The position numbers and the translations under genes were made by a program. Shown in pieces: positions 1 to 11,870 of a DNA stretch of 64,000 nt. Location: contig OZ022241.1 in NCBI GenBank assembly GCA_963978895.1, forward strand, positions 4,707,467-4,771,466, written 5' to 3'. Each line of letters begins with the position of its first letter. Position 1 is the stretch's first letter. Below the pieces are notes generated by a model. It had not been told where the DNA came from. It searched no databases and was given only the letters and a program-made list of their open reading frames with translations. Source of the DNA: Erpobdella octoculata (lineage: Eukaryota > Annelida > Clitellata > Hirudinida > Erpobdellidae).

Positions 1-192
1 ACCATATAACCATTACACACCACTGAAAACCATAAAAACTTTTATTGAAGCTTTTTGATAACCCTGATTGTAATGCGCAAAAAAACAACAGAAAAATTTA
101 AATTGTTTGTCCATTAATCAAATAGTTTGTTTAATTTTTTTCCATTAAATAAAAACTAAAACTTGACATTTGAACAATTGTTGTTAATATCT

Positions 193-395
193 AATACACA
201 ATCATTTTTTTTTTTATAATAGTTTATAGTCCTTTACACCATGTGTTTTAAGACTGAAATGTCTGTATGTAGGAAGCAGCTAAGTACTTCCTGTTGTGGA
301 TCATAATTTGATCCTTTTAACTTTTCCCTCCTCCTTTCTCCAGGCTTGGGACTGGCTCGCAATTACCGAGGCGGAGTTAATAATACACAATCATT
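193..395 (-). mobile_element. SINE-like retroposon with poly(A) tail and 14-bp target-site duplication
   Basis: On the minus strand a ~175-bp body (381 down to about 217) ends in a poly(A) run, seen as poly(T) on the plus strand from about 207. It is bounded by a perfect direct repeat AATACACAATCATT at 193-206 and 382-395. Target duplication plus A-tail indicates LINE-dependent retroposition. No clear tRNA A/B boxes or 5S head were recognised, so the source RNA is unknown. The same body recurs at 39111, 43612-46298 and, as a fragment, 49322. Confidence 0.75.
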
Positions 396-739
396 CGATT
401 TTTTGAATTTATGCTATTGTTATGCTCTTAGCTGAAGGTGTTTGTTACCCTTATTATTGAACTTCGTTGTAATTTATTGTTACATGCTTAAAACCTATCG
501 GACGACAGGCCTAAAAAAAGAAAAATTATTTAACTCTGAAATAGTTTTATTATCAACTACAAAATAACAATTTCCATAAAAATAATCTATAAATGTTTTT
601 TTTATTAATTACAAAGTGAATATCTCTTTATAAACAACATTTTTTGTGAAAACAGCATCAGATCCTTTGATTAGGTGACCTTGTTCCAGGTTAGCTAAGC
701 TGGTAGTGTTAGCCTTGAATGTATGTGTATATGTATCTA
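396..739. other. AT-rich intergenic DNA, no gene seen
   Basis: AT-rich sequence without a supportable reading frame. The short frame on the minus strand at 609-851 is a chance frame running into the neighbouring Helitron end. Confidence 0.5.
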
Positions 740-1170
740 CTAGCAGTGCCCGTAGCGGTTTCGCTCGCATGAAATTAGAGAATTTGAACCGTGCATCCAT
801 AGGTGTCGGCTCGGCCCGTCGACAACTAGGCCCAGCCAATTTCAAAACCAAAATTTCTGGCCCAACACGGTCCGTTTAATTTGGGCCCGGCCTGTTTTTA
901 CAGGCCTAGAAATTCTATATACTTGATGAAAAACTTCGGCCCGTCCCACCTTGACTTCAGGTTTGACCCGGCCCGTCGGAAGACCCTAAAATCACTAAAA
1001 TGTCTATATGCTTAGTGAAAAACCTCGGCCCGTACCACCTTGATTTAAGATTTAGCCTGGCCCGTAAAAAGACCCTAAAATAACGGCTTGGCCCGACCGG
1101 TGATAAACTGGACTCAGCTACTTTTAACCGGCACAAAACCTCAAAATACTAAGTTTTACATCTGTAATGC
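740..1170 (-). mobile_element. Helitron-like 3' end fragment (family B)
   Basis: On the minus strand this ends ...GGGCACTG-CTAG followed by T, with the imperfect hairpin GCCG-CTA-CGGGC just upstream, as expected for a rolling-circle element 3' end. The interior holds the GGGCCGGGCC-type subrepeats also found in the 3' thirds of the three tandem copies at 32894-38831. The 5' part (TC end and ~157-bp repeats) is missing. Confidence 0.7.
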
Positions 1171-1206
1171 TTGCAGTTGTTGAGTAGCAGTTATTTTAAA
1201 ATCAAA

Positions 1207-1435
1207 CTAGCCGGAGCACCCGCGTTGCCCGGGGTTTTTCTAATCTTTGTCTCTCTCGCTCCTGTTTCCTTCTCCGCTTTCCCGTTCCCGTCCCGTTCCC
1301 CGTCGCTTTTCCGCTCCCGGTCGCTTTTCCACTCCCGGTCGGTTTCCCGTTCTCGGTCGCTTTCCCTTACCCGCTCTATCTTTCGCCCTCAGTTGGCTTC
1401 CCGTTTTCGCTCATTTATGTATGTATATGCATGTA
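1207..1435 (-). mobile_element. Helitron-like 3' end, minus orientation (left arm of a palindromic element)
   Basis: Reading minus, the segment ends in the hairpin module CCCGG-GCAACG-CGGG and CTAG (1210-1207) followed by T. Inside is the degenerate 18-bp GGGAGCGGGAAAGCGACC-type array seen from its complementary strand. The same terminal module occurs on the plus strand at 3384, so the two ends face outward with a LINE fragment between them. Long frames here are repeat translations, not genes. Confidence 0.65.
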
Positions 1436-2410
1436 TATATATACTGCTCTGTTGATGATGCGGTGAATGTTCACCTTCGCTTATTGCCCTGCATAGAGAA
1501 CATTGAACAGTGGATGGCTTCTAATCGTCTAAAACTGAATGGCGATAAAACTGAATTAATCTGGATAGGTGCAAGATCAAAGTTGCAACAGAGTAAAGCA
1601 AAAACTTTGTTGGTTGCTGGGGCTTTGGTCGCCCCCACAGAAGTTGTTCGAAACCTAGGTGTTTATGTCGATTCTGAGATTTCCATGAAAGATCATATAT
1701 CTAAACTGTCAAAAACATGTTTTTTCCAACTACGACAACTTAGAACCATACGAAGGTCTCTGACAAGTGAAGCAACACGTCTCCTGCTGCATTCGTTTGT
1801 TGTAAGTAGACTTGACTACTGCAACTCTCTATTTACAGGCTTATCTCTTAGTGCTGTTGGAAAGATTCAACGTATTCAAAATGCAGCTGCTCGTCTTTTT
1901 GGTGGACTAAAGAAACATGATCATGTGACTGCAATAATGAAAACTGAACTCCGGTGGCTGCGTATCTCTGAGCGAATTACTTTCAAAATTGGGACTTTAG
2001 TCTACAAGGCGCTCCATGGCGAAGCCCCCTCATATTTAAAAGAGCTGTGTGTTACTGTGTCTGATAACAATTCTTACTTATCTCGTCACAGATCAGCTAG
2101 TCGTGGTGATCTAGTTGTTCCCATTACTCGAACAAAAACTTACGGCAGTCGAGCCTTCAGTATAGCAGGACCGGCAACATGGAACATGTTGCCTGCCAGC
2201 ATCCGAGAAGCCATTACATTGAGTTTATTCAAGGCCGAGCTAAAGACATTTCTATTTGCGAAATCCTATCCAAATTGATGATCAGAGAGAAATTATTTCA
2301 TTTTTCCTGACATGCTGATTTTTGTATTTTATATTTTTTTTGCTTTATTTTTATTGTTTTGTTTTGTTGTTTTTATTGTAAAAGGAGCCCTGAGGTGTTA
2401 CACAAAAGGA
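1436..2410 (+). mobile_element. 5'-truncated CR1/L2-type LINE, C-terminal reverse transcriptase
   Basis: The frame 1247-2278 becomes LINE-like from about 1440. It begins at a degenerate catalytic box (SVDDAVN for the usual YADD) and continues through the thumb motifs typical of CR1/L2 elements: NGDKTE, VRNLGVYVDSEISM, VSRLDYCNSL, RIQNAAARL, ELRWLRI and AFSIAGPATWNMLP, to a stop at 2276-2278. A 3' UTR follows, ending in GGAGCCCTGAGGTGTTACAC. The upstream part of that frame is translated from the GC repeat and is not protein. Endonuclease and the first RT motifs are absent, so this copy is dead. A second copy of the same 3' end lies on the minus strand at 24679-25100. Confidence 0.85.
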
Positions 2411-2439
2411 CGCTTATATATACATATACACATACCTAT

Positions 2440-3384
2440 AAATCAATGAGCGGAAACGGGAACGGTAAGGCAAACGGGATCTAAAAAGCAGCTGAGAGCG
2501 AAAAAGCTAGCAGGAAAGGAAAAACGACCGGGAACGGGAAAGCAAGCGAAAACGGGAAAGCGACCGAGATCAAAAGAGCAAGCGGGAAAAAGAAAGTGAC
2601 CGAGATCAAAAGAGCAACCGGGAGCGGGAAAGTGACCGGGAGCGTGAAAGCGACCGGAAGCGTGAAAGCGACCGGGAGCGGGAAAGCGAAGGGAGCGGCA
2701 AAACAACCGGGAGCGGGAAAGCGACAGGGAGCGGCAAAACGACCGGGAGCGGGGAAACGGCCGGAAGCGGGAAAAGCGACCCGGAACGGGAAAGCAAGCA
2801 AAAACGGGAAAGCGTCCGAGATCAAAAGAGCAAGCGGGAAAAAAAGTGACCGGGAGCGGAAAGCTACAGCGAGCGGGAGAGCAGCCGGGAGCGGGAAAGC
2901 TACCGGAGCGGAAAAGCGACGGGAACGGGAAAACGACCGGGAGCGGAAAAATGACCGGGAGCGGGAAAGCTACCGGGAGTGGGAAAACGACCGGGAGCGG
3001 GGAAACGGGAAAAAGCAACCGGGAACGGAAAAGCAAGCAAAAACGGGAAAGCGACCGAGACCAAAAGATCAAGCGGGAAAAAGAAAGTGACCGGGAACGG
3101 GAAAATGACCGGGAGCGGGAAAGCGACCGGGAGTGGAAAAGCGACCGGGAGCGGAAAGCGACCGGGAGCGGAAAGCGACCGAGAGCGGGAAACGGCCGGG
3201 AGCGGGAAAACGACCGGGAGCGAGATAGTTACCGGGAGCGGGAAAGCGACCGGGAACGGGAAAGCGACCGGGAGCAAGAAACCGACCGGGAATGGGAGAG
3301 CAGGCGGGGAAGGAAACGGGAGCGAGAGAGACAAGCATTAGAAAAACCTCTAAAAACCCCGGGCAACGCCGGGTACCCCGCTAT
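2440..3384 (+). mobile_element. Helitron-like 3' part with GC-rich 18-bp minisatellite (right arm)
   Basis: Forty or more degenerate copies of an 18-bp unit of the form GGGAGCGGGAAAGCGACC run to about 3320. The terminal module with CCCCGGGCAACGCCGGG follows and ends at CTAT (3381-3384), a decayed CTAG. Frames on both strands translate as GSGKAT or PVAFPL repeats and are artefacts of periodicity. Confidence 0.65.
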
Positions 3385-4326
3385 AAAATATAAGTCTATA
3401 AAATAGGAAAACCTTGACCACATTCTTCTAAATACTTTATATGTTAAATATGTGTAAATTGAATATATAAGAAACTTTCATTTCAATATTGAAAAAACTA
3501 AGTTTTTATTATATCTTTTTACTTTAAAAAAATCAAATATCGCTTTCATTAAATAAACTAAAAACATATCTCTACAAAAAAGTTCAAACCTCTGAATCTT
3601 CAACTTTACACTTCTTAGGCCAATTTTGGGCCTTATTTCTATTTCTTGAGGGCCTAAAATTACGTCTGAGGGCCACCGAAAAGTCAGAAAGAGAATACCC
3701 TTTCTGCTCCCTCCAAATTGATGTCCCTGAACTTACAGCTTTTATTCATTGTACAAATGATTACTGTTTTAAGAACTTGTTGTTGAGCTGTCTAAACTAA
3801 TTTAGAAAAAGGAAAGTGTCATTTTCAATTGTTTGCTGGACCTGTCAGTGAATGTTTTTTTAATCCTTTATATTATCTTGGCCCTTTTGTCTGTCGGTCG
3901 GTCGGAGTACAGCCCCCTTTCCCGTTATCAAATCGATGTGAAATTTGGTCCATAGACACGTGAGGACCAAACATTAATTTTTAGGTGGTCAATCACAAAA
4001 ATAAAAATTTTTTAAATTCTTTAGTTGAACGCTGTGATAAAAAATCTTTGCGATTTTACGTCATTGTTTATTTCATTGAAAGACAACAAATTTTGAATTT
4101 CACTTTTAATTATTTCACGTATTACTATCGATCTGAAACTTTTTATTTCGATTTTTCATTTATAATGGAACATTGTTTTTATACCAATTTAATCAATAAT
4201 TATCAGATTTTCTATTCATGATTGCAGATATCAATTTGACACTAAATATCTTTTTTTTCATTTACGTAGTTTTTAAAATTATAGACTATATAGACTTATA
4301 TCTTCATGAAAAATATTTGCATTAAA
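3385..4326. other. AT-rich non-coding DNA with decayed repeat scraps
   Basis: No gene is supportable. Around 3860-3970 there is a stretch with GTCGGTCGGTCGGAG and 'TGAAATTTGGTCCATAGACA', reminiscent of the 5' regions of Helitron-like elements, but no terminus could be placed. The 78-residue frame at 3985-4221 is AT-rich noise. Confidence 0.45.
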
Positions 4327-5390
4327 TCTATATATATAAAAGGCAACGTATGTTCATTAATAACGCCAAAACCAATGAAGGGATTTGCACGAAATTTTAC
4401 ATAATAAACATTTACCACCTAACAAATAATCTCATTTATTTAAAAAAATTGTTTTGAATGTTTTTAGAAAATTAATTTTTAGAAATATTTTATCTATGCA
4501 ATTTTAGAAAATTAATTTTTAGAAATATTTTATCTATGCAATTATATCGCGGCTTAACGAGCTTAGGGTTGCTTTCGACTTCTGTTCCGTCGTTGTTGGT
4601 TGTCGCGATTTCTCAAAATCAAAAGTGAGTATTATTTTACTTATATCAATTATATCAATATATCAAAAGTAATATATAATATACTATATACTATACTATT
4701 ATTTTTTTAATTACTGTATGTCGTTCAAATGTTTTTGAATGTTTTAGAAAATTAATTTTTTTAAATATTTTCGCTATTGTATCAGAGCTATGTTTTGTTT
4801 ACATTCGCTGTTTATCGTCTCGGTTTCTCGAAATCAAAGTAATTTAAAAACTTAGGCTACTATTCTTATATTATTTACTTAGGCTACTATTTTTATATTA
4901 TTTAATTGTTAATTATTGTTGTGTATATATTAAATTGTAAATTGTTTCGGTCGTTGTGTGTCAGGCTATCATTATCGCTCTACCAGTCTAACCACTCTAA
5001 CCAATCTAACCACTCTAACCTCTAACAGATATTATTTTGTGCTACTTTTAGTCTAACAGATATTATTTTGTGCTTACAGACAAGAAAATTGAAAAATTTA
5101 TTGTGAGTGAGTATATCAATATAACTATTAATGTATTTTAAGTATAATAGTATAACTATTAATGCACCTTATGGAAAAACAAAAAACATTGTGTATCAGA
5201 AAGCTTTGCAATAAAATGACTGTATGTGTTTGTTGTATTTCTTTTAATTAAAAATCAAAAGTATCTGCATAAATGTTTCAATAGATGCAAAGATGCCCGG
5301 GCAAACGAGCGGTTAAGGAAACGGGAGCCAGAGAGAAAAACGATAAAAAAACCTTTAAATTCCCCGGGCAACGCCGGGTAACCCAGCTAG
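4327..5390 (+). mobile_element. Complete non-autonomous Helitron-like element (family A)
   Basis: It starts TCTATATATATAAAAGG after an A and ends with hairpin CCCGG-GCAACG-CCGGG and CTAG (5387-5390) before T, giving the A^T insertion and TC/CTAG termini of Helitrons. The 1064-bp interior has no Rep/helicase frame, so it must be mobilised in trans if at all. Internal direct duplications are seen (for example around 4460-4540). Confidence 0.75.
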
Positions 5391-5639
5391 TTTGTATATA
5401 ATTTCTATCTCAAATATATAAAGGATTTTTAAAAAAAAAAAGTTTCTTACGGTTCTCTTGTTTAGATATTTGAATTATATTTTGTATTGAATTGGTTTAA
5501 AAAGAGCCCAAAATCCTTAAATATCTACCAATTATCAGAACTATTGATGGTCGAGAGGGATACAGACGAACAGAATAAATTTGCAAGCTAATTAAAAAAT
5601 TAATTTTTAAATTTTTTTAAACTTCTAAGGGGGGCCGGT

Positions 5640-5676
5640 CTCTCTGTCCCCCTGGATCCGCCACTGTATAGTAAAC
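5640..5676. mobile_element. Solo hAT-type terminal inverted repeat remnant
   Basis: The segment reads ...CCCCCTGGATCCGCCACTG, the right-hand form of a hAT end (complement CAGTGGCGGATCC). No partner end was found nearby. Confidence 0.35.
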
Positions 5677-5863
5677 TCTAGCTAAACAAAATTTAAATTT
5701 TGAAAATCATGGGGGAGAAAATGCCTCCCCTTGCCCCTAATTTACGTCCCTGTGTGAAGGATTTAACTGTATTGCATGGGTAGATACAGAATTAGTAAAA
5801 ATTGGTTTTATTATTCTGGCATTTAATTAGTGTAGTCACGCTGGTCATCTACATGGGATCATC

Positions 5864-6013
5864 GCAACTGATCCCAGGACAACTGATCCCGGTACAACTG
5901 ATCCCAAGACAACTGATCCCAGGACAACTGATCCCAGTACAACTGATCTCAGGACAACTGATCCCAGGACAACTGATCCCATGGACAACTGATCCCATAG
6001 ACAACTGATCCCA
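5864..6013 (+). repeat. 15-16 bp minisatellite, left arm of a large inverted repeat
   Basis: About ten tandem copies of GACAACTGATCCCAG. Most units are 15 bp; the last two (nearest the spacer) are 16 bp with CCCATGG / CCCATAG. The opposite-strand array at 6551-6704 carries the same variant units in mirror order. Confidence 0.9.
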
Positions 6014-6550
6014 TATCTGCATTATTTTATATCTCACTGTTTCTGCAATCAATAAACTGATATTAACATACATAATTTCCGATTTCTGTTTGTATGTACC
6101 TATGTATGTATGTGTATGTATGTATGTATGTATGAGTATGTTTGGATGCTGTAGTGATGGTCCTAGTCATGGACTCCTAAATAAGCCGATAAGAATTAAT
6201 GTTGGAGTGTCTTCATTAATTCATTTAATTCATATCTTCGAAAAAAAAACTTCTGAAATGAGTTAAACTCTGTTATTTTTTATTGGCACGGTTCCATTTC
6301 TCATTATGAACTTCACGAAGAAAGGAGTGAAACGATGAAAAGTTATACGAACTTGTCAATTTTATTTCGACTGTGTATCGTGCCCTCGTGCGCTTATACT
6401 AAATATTATTTCTCCGTTTACTAACTGGAGTAGCCAGTATCATTATCACCACCACCGTTGTCGTATGCAGCCAGCCATCGTAAGCTGGCTACGTAAGCAT
6501 CATCACCACCACCATTGTCGTCAAAAAATGAGTTAAAAATGAGTTGCTTA
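6014..6550. other. Spacer between inverted minisatellite arms
   Basis: About 540 bp of non-coding DNA with a (GTAT)n tract near 6100-6135 and a duplicated CATCATCACCACCACC-like stretch near 6440-6520. No reading frame is supportable. Confidence 0.5.
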
Positions 6551-6704
6551 TGTCTATGGGATCAGTTGTCTATGGGATCAGTTGTCCATGGGATCAGTTG
6601 TCCGTGGGATCAGTTGTCCTGGGATCAGTTGTCCTGGGATCAGTTGTCCTGGGATCAGTTGTCCTGGGATCAGTTGTCCTGGGATCAGTTGTCCTGGGAT
6701 CAGT
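6551..6704 (-). repeat. 15-16 bp minisatellite, right arm of a large inverted repeat
   Basis: About ten copies of TGGGATCAGTTGTCC, the reverse complement of the 5864-6013 unit. The 16-bp TATGGG/CATGGG variants lie nearest the spacer, mirroring the left arm. Confidence 0.9.
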
Positions 6705-6717
6705 AGGCACTAACCAG

Positions 6718-6786
6718 TTTCACGGACCGGTGACGTGAGCTCCGCGGACCGGCGTCGGTCCGCGGACCACCACTTTAAGAACCACT
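6718..6786. mobile_element. hAT (Charlie-like) terminal sequence
   Basis: Palindromic CGGACCGGCG...CGGTCCGCGGACC followed by CCACTTTAAGAACCACTG, whose complement CAGTGGTTCTTAAAGTGG is a typical hAT terminal inverted repeat. The other end was not located. Confidence 0.5.
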
Positions 6787-7254
6787 GATATAGTGTATAA
6801 TGAAATGAAGAAAACAATTTCTGAAATGAGCTAACACTAAGTAATTAATCTTTTCAATGATAATAAAAAAATAATGATTAAATGCTACTATTGTGTAATA
6901 TACAAAACGTCTTGTTACAGTTACTATTACTAGTACTTATTTGAGTAGTTTACGATATTGCCTGAAGAAACAAGCAAATCTTAAACCACATAACTGAAGA
7001 GCTTATCGGTGATTCGCTGGCAAATGACAATACACGAGACTGAATCAAATTCCAGGCATGCGGAGTCACGAGCCTACATTACATCGAGAAACTCCGATTG
7101 TACCGGCGTGTCAGATTAGGTCGGGGCGCGTCAACTCACGTTTGCCGATTTGGAGCGGGCTTTAGAGCGTGCTTTAAGCCCCTGGACTTCTTAATATAAA
7201 CCTGGGCAGTCAACTAATTTAAATATTTTGCACCACTGAACATCCGGAGGCAAA

Positions 7255-7735
7255 AAATTACTACAACAACAACTCAACAGATTATCAAACTCTAGAGCTG
7301 TTGTGTTGTTTAAACAAAACACTAGATTAGCTTTACAGATTAAAAATAGATGGTTATGCATTTTATGATAGCTGGGATGTTAACTCTGAGCTCATAGCTA
7401 GCTATGCATATAAACACCATTAAGTTTGGTCAGTTGTGTTTGTTCGTGTTGAGTGAAAGGTCACGTAGTTTGCGTGTGCGTAACGTATTATATAAATTAT
7501 CAAAATCGGTTGTGTTGTTTAAGTTAATTTTTTAAGGACACAAAACTCTGGATTAACAACAACAAATTGGATATTAGCTGGTTATTTGAAATTTATTGCA
7601 AACTCAAACACTGGATTACAATTACTACAACAACTCAACAGATTATCAAACTCTAAAACTCTAGAGCTGTTGTGTTGTTTAAACAAAACACTAGATTAAC
7701 TTACACTAGATTAACTTTACAGATTAAAAAACTAA
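7255..7735 (+). repeat. Direct duplication of ~90 bp
   Basis: The block from AACTCAACAGATTATCAAAC to GCTTTACAGATTAAAAA occurs at about 7268-7340 and again at about 7630-7727, with small insertions in the second copy. A shorter relative lies near 8075. The flanking DNA is non-coding. Confidence 0.6.
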
Positions 7736-8112
7736 CCCATAGAAACAAAGTTTTTATTATAAATCCTTTATATACAATCCTAGATTTTTATTTTATTTGA
7801 ATTTTTGAAAAAATTTTTTTGAATTTTTGAATTTTTTGAAAAACTTAATTATACAATATCCGATCAAACTGAAATTTTGATAGATTCAATTGTCTCGCAG
7901 CCCAAGTCGATGTGCCAAATTTCAGCTCGATCGGATAACGGGAAGTGAGTTAATTTTGAGACTCAAAGTTTGTGACCGACAGGAAGACAGACAGACGGGA
8001 AGACAATCGAAAATAATATAAAGGATTTAAAAATAGATTGTTATTTGAAGTTCATTCTACATTCAAACACTGGATTTACTACAACTGAACAGATTGAAAA
8101 CTACATAATTAT

Positions 8113-8376
8113 TTGAAGTTCATTGTAATCTGTGAAAAATTGAGTAATATAAACTTACAGGAAATAAAAGTTTCTTATGAAATACAAAAAAACGGTCATC
8201 AATATTCTACAAAATTAATGGTGATGAGCTTTTTATTGCATTCAATTAGTCTTTCAGCTTATGCATTTTTAAAAGAAGAGAATGTTATGATTCTGCCATC
8301 AGTGTCAACTCTAAAAAAAGTTACCAAAATGTTCAACAGAAAAACTGGAATAAGCAAGTTTACACACTGGCTTTAA
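8113..8376 (+). pseudogene. P-element/THAP9-like transposase fragment
   Basis: An 87-codon frame contains SFLLHSISLSAYAFLKEENV followed by LPSVSTLKK. This resembles the segment just before the catalytic region of P-element/THAP9 transposases, where a '...AYrFLr...LPHPsTLrrW' pattern occurs. No THAP domain, no remainder of the catalytic domain and no terminal repeats were found. It is a scrap inside decayed repeats; assignment is by pattern only. Confidence 0.4.
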
Positions 8377-9590
8377 TGCTAGCAAAAACAAACATTGGCT
8401 TCTAGCCTTGAATAAATAGCACATAGCAAGCTATGGAAATTTAAATGTAAATTGCTTCAGCCAATCGCTTGCGACATATAATAAATATCAAATGAGGCAC
8501 TCGGAGCTAAAAATGCGATAAAAAACAAACACGTGTGGCAGTAAGCTGAAATAAAGCCGAGCCAATCAGCTTAAGGAAATGTGTTTTGAAAATTCATTAG
8601 CAAAAAAAATTAACAAGGCGTTCGCGGCTGTCGGTGTTTGTAATAATTCTTTAATAGTATTTATTCTACCAATAATTCCAAAGTAATTAGTGACAATTCT
8701 AAAGTAATTAGTGACAATTCTAAAGCAATTTAGTATTAATTATATTAGTAAAAATTTTGTAACAATATCTTAGAAATAAATTTTGAAAATGATGTTCTCC
8801 AATACTTTTAATTTTTTAATACTTTAAAACAGTTTTATTAAATTAAAATTTTTCACATATGAATGTCTAAAATTTAATAAAGAATTTGTTCTATTTACAT
8901 CACAATCATGATCTAATGATGGTTTTGTAGAAAGTTTTCTATCCTTTAATGTCTTTTTTTCTCTTTTTTTATTATTACAAAGTTTTATTTAAGTTACAAT
9001 CTCTGTTTGTGTATATGTGTGTGTGTCTTTCTCTGTACGCCGACTGTACGCAAATCTTGCAAGTAAAATTTAACCAGCATTTGACTAGCTAGGAAGCTGA
9101 AACTTTCAGCATAGCTTTATATTGGATGAGACAATACATGATTCAATAAAAAAATAATTTGAATATCTTTCGTATTTATAAATCGAAAGTATTTGAAATA
9201 AAAGTTTGTGTTGAAAAAACTAGTTTTTTTCCTTTACTTGTTTAGTTTTTACACTAGTCTCCTATTTCAATAAAATATATAAAATCAGTTGTTTGCTGAG
9301 ACTCAAACCAGCTATATTTATTTATTTTATTTTTGTTATTTAATTTTTTACATTAATTTTTTCCATATGAATATTTAAAGTTTAATAAAGAATTTTTTCT
9401 ATTTAAATCATAATCATGATGGTTTTGTAGAAATTATTTCCATCTTTCAATATCTTTTGTTATGCTGAGCAAAGTAACGAAATTAGCAGCGCTCATATAC
9501 TTATAATAATATATCATATATAAGTCTATGACATAGACTTATATATGATATATTACATAGACTCTATGGCAGCACTACTGTGCATTAAAG

Positions 9591-9796
<206 letters not shown>

Positions 9797-9869
9797 CCAT
9801 CTCAAACAGAAGGGCCAACAGGCCACTTTCACCATTTGGATCAAAAAATAAAATAAAAAGGAATGCAAT

Positions 9870-10065
9870 CAAGAGTTATGCCATAGATCGTTAGAAAGGT
9901 ATTTAAAAAATATAATGATGTAAAAATAAATTTAATATTGTAAAAAGTGAAAAGTTATAGGCCCAAAACCGTCACCGTCCCTATAAATGTGTGGAGATTT
10001 TTCTCGTTTGGGGCCCTGTAGCTTCCAATTTTCGATTGCATTGGGTTTGTGATTTACTGCACTAG
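9870..10065. other. Non-coding AT-rich DNA
   Basis: No gene or clear repeat terminus is visible. Confidence 0.4.
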
Positions 10066-10540
10066 AAAAACAAATATATAAGCTAAACATAAAGATTAAT
10101 TTTTTGAAAATGTTCCAAGAATTAAAAAAGTCATAAAGAAAAATGTAGATCAGGGTATGTTTTCCGTATCTTAATGTATGGAGAAAACTTCAGGTTCTAT
10201 TTTTGACCATTTTAGATTTTTTTATTTGAAACAGCTTTGAATAGAATTTTTTAATTCTAATGCTATATTACAAACCAAATAGCTTTATTATGTCTAAGTT
10301 AAAAATTATAAGAATTTTAAAAATCTAACTTTTAACACGCACGAAACAGCATATGGTTACTCAAAGGCAAGGCGTCGGGTTCCCTGCAGCTATTATGCAA
10401 ATTAACTGTTCGTTAACGACTCGCGGGATATTGTTTATATATGGAAAACATACCTTAATCTACATTTTGCTTAATAACTTTTGTATTTCTTAGAATATTT
10501 TCAAAACATTAATCTCTATGTTTAGCTAATATATTTTCAC
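10066..10540. mobile_element. Palindromic MITE-like element
   Basis: The left arm (about 10070-10180: AAGCTAAACATAAAGATTAA ... AAATGTAGATCAGGGTATG) is the imperfect reverse complement of the right arm (about 10430-10540: CATACCTTAATCTACATTTT ... TTAATCTCTATGTTTAGCT). Arms of ~100 bp flank ~250 bp. No transposase is present and exact termini were not resolved. Confidence 0.65.
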
Positions 10541-11870
10541 ACACTTTTACTTAACTTGACTTCCCTGTCTGTCTGTCGTCAAATTTTGCAATCGATTTTA
10601 AACTAACTTCCCAATGAGCTAGAGACTTAAAAATTTAAACATACCTCCGAACTGATTAACAATGCATTCTATCAAATTTTCGGATAGATTGGACAAAATG
10701 TAATTAAATAACCAATTGTGATATTTTCGTCGAACTTTTTATTGTCTATGCTAATATGCTCGTTGTTCATGATTATTGTATAGTGTAAAAATATAAAAGT
10801 GTGTTTTTAAAAAACTTTGTTTTTTGCTTCACTTGTTACTTTTTACAATATTACATTTTGTATACACCATTGTATTTCTTTTTTAAATGCTTTTTTAACG
10901 ACCTAGACACAACCTTAATGCACGAAGGTTTTTTTGTACTCTAGTTGGGGGAATCCAGCAACGCTGCTAACTTCGGTATCATAGCAAAATAGGGCTACTA
11001 TAATGAATATTCAAACAATGCGCTACTTAAAGCTGATTGGTTCAAAGAGCTTATACAGCAACTGTCCAAATCTGCAAGCCGGACCGAGAAAAGTTGAATT
11101 GCGACGTAGATAGCACAACTGAATTTCATAGAATTAAAAATTTACACTGTATTTTAAATTTTTTATATTATAATGTTAATTAAGTATTTAAATTAAAAAA
11201 ATCTTATATGCAGCATAACCCTCTATTATGCATATGCAGTACATCCGGCATAGATACGTCCGCCCCGTCCCAATTGTCTTTCTTTAAGCTGTGACTGCCT
11301 GCACGCTATGTGGAAAATGTGTTTATATTTTAGAGTTTAACAAATTAACGTTGATAAATTTGACAAATTAACTAAAGAATAACTGGATTTAAAGTTCATT
11401 TCTAAAAGCAGGTATCACAGTGGTTTTTCTTTTCCTTCTCTATGATTTTTTAATTTTGGTAGTCGCACAAGATTTTCAAAATAATTTCTTAATATAAATT
11501 CGAAAAAAACTAAAAAAAAACTGAATTAAAATGAACAAATAGTTCAAATTTAGGTTTATTTTCCATAGAGATATATCGATGTAATGTAAAGCAATCGAGT
11601 TGCCGACGCACCTCCGCAAGGCATTTGCATGAAAATGTCAAAACGTTTTTTGATATAATATTAAAGAAAACGAGTAAAAGCTTTTTTGTACAAGTTATAT
11701 TTGTGATGGTTTATCGATTTGAAGTTCACGCTTCGAGATAGTCTCTTTGTAAAATCTATTGCTTCGACAAACCGATGGTGCAATAAGCAGTAAAATTGCT
11801 ATTTCACCGTCGGAGTGCTTGTGAAATTAGCAATATTGCTAATCATGCAAATTAAAAAAAAACTGCACTG
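10541..11870. other. Non-coding DNA with old repeat scraps
   Basis: AT-rich with no supportable gene. The stretch near 10560-10670 (GTCTGTCTGTCG ... GCAATCGATTTTAAACTAACTTCC) resembles sequence near 32640-32700. The stretch near 11760-11840 (TTAGCAATATTGCTAATCATGC) has a relative near 19240-19280. Confidence 0.4.

Noticed and set aside
2443..3406. GSGKAT-, SRSRSL- and PVAFPL-rich frames on both strands
   Set aside because: Translations of the 18-bp minisatellite; present in several frames and on both strands, which a gene would not show. The same applies to 14274-14811 and 31892-32285.
5864..6704. CRISPR-like array
   Set aside because: Units are directly adjacent with no unique spacers, and the genome is eukaryotic.
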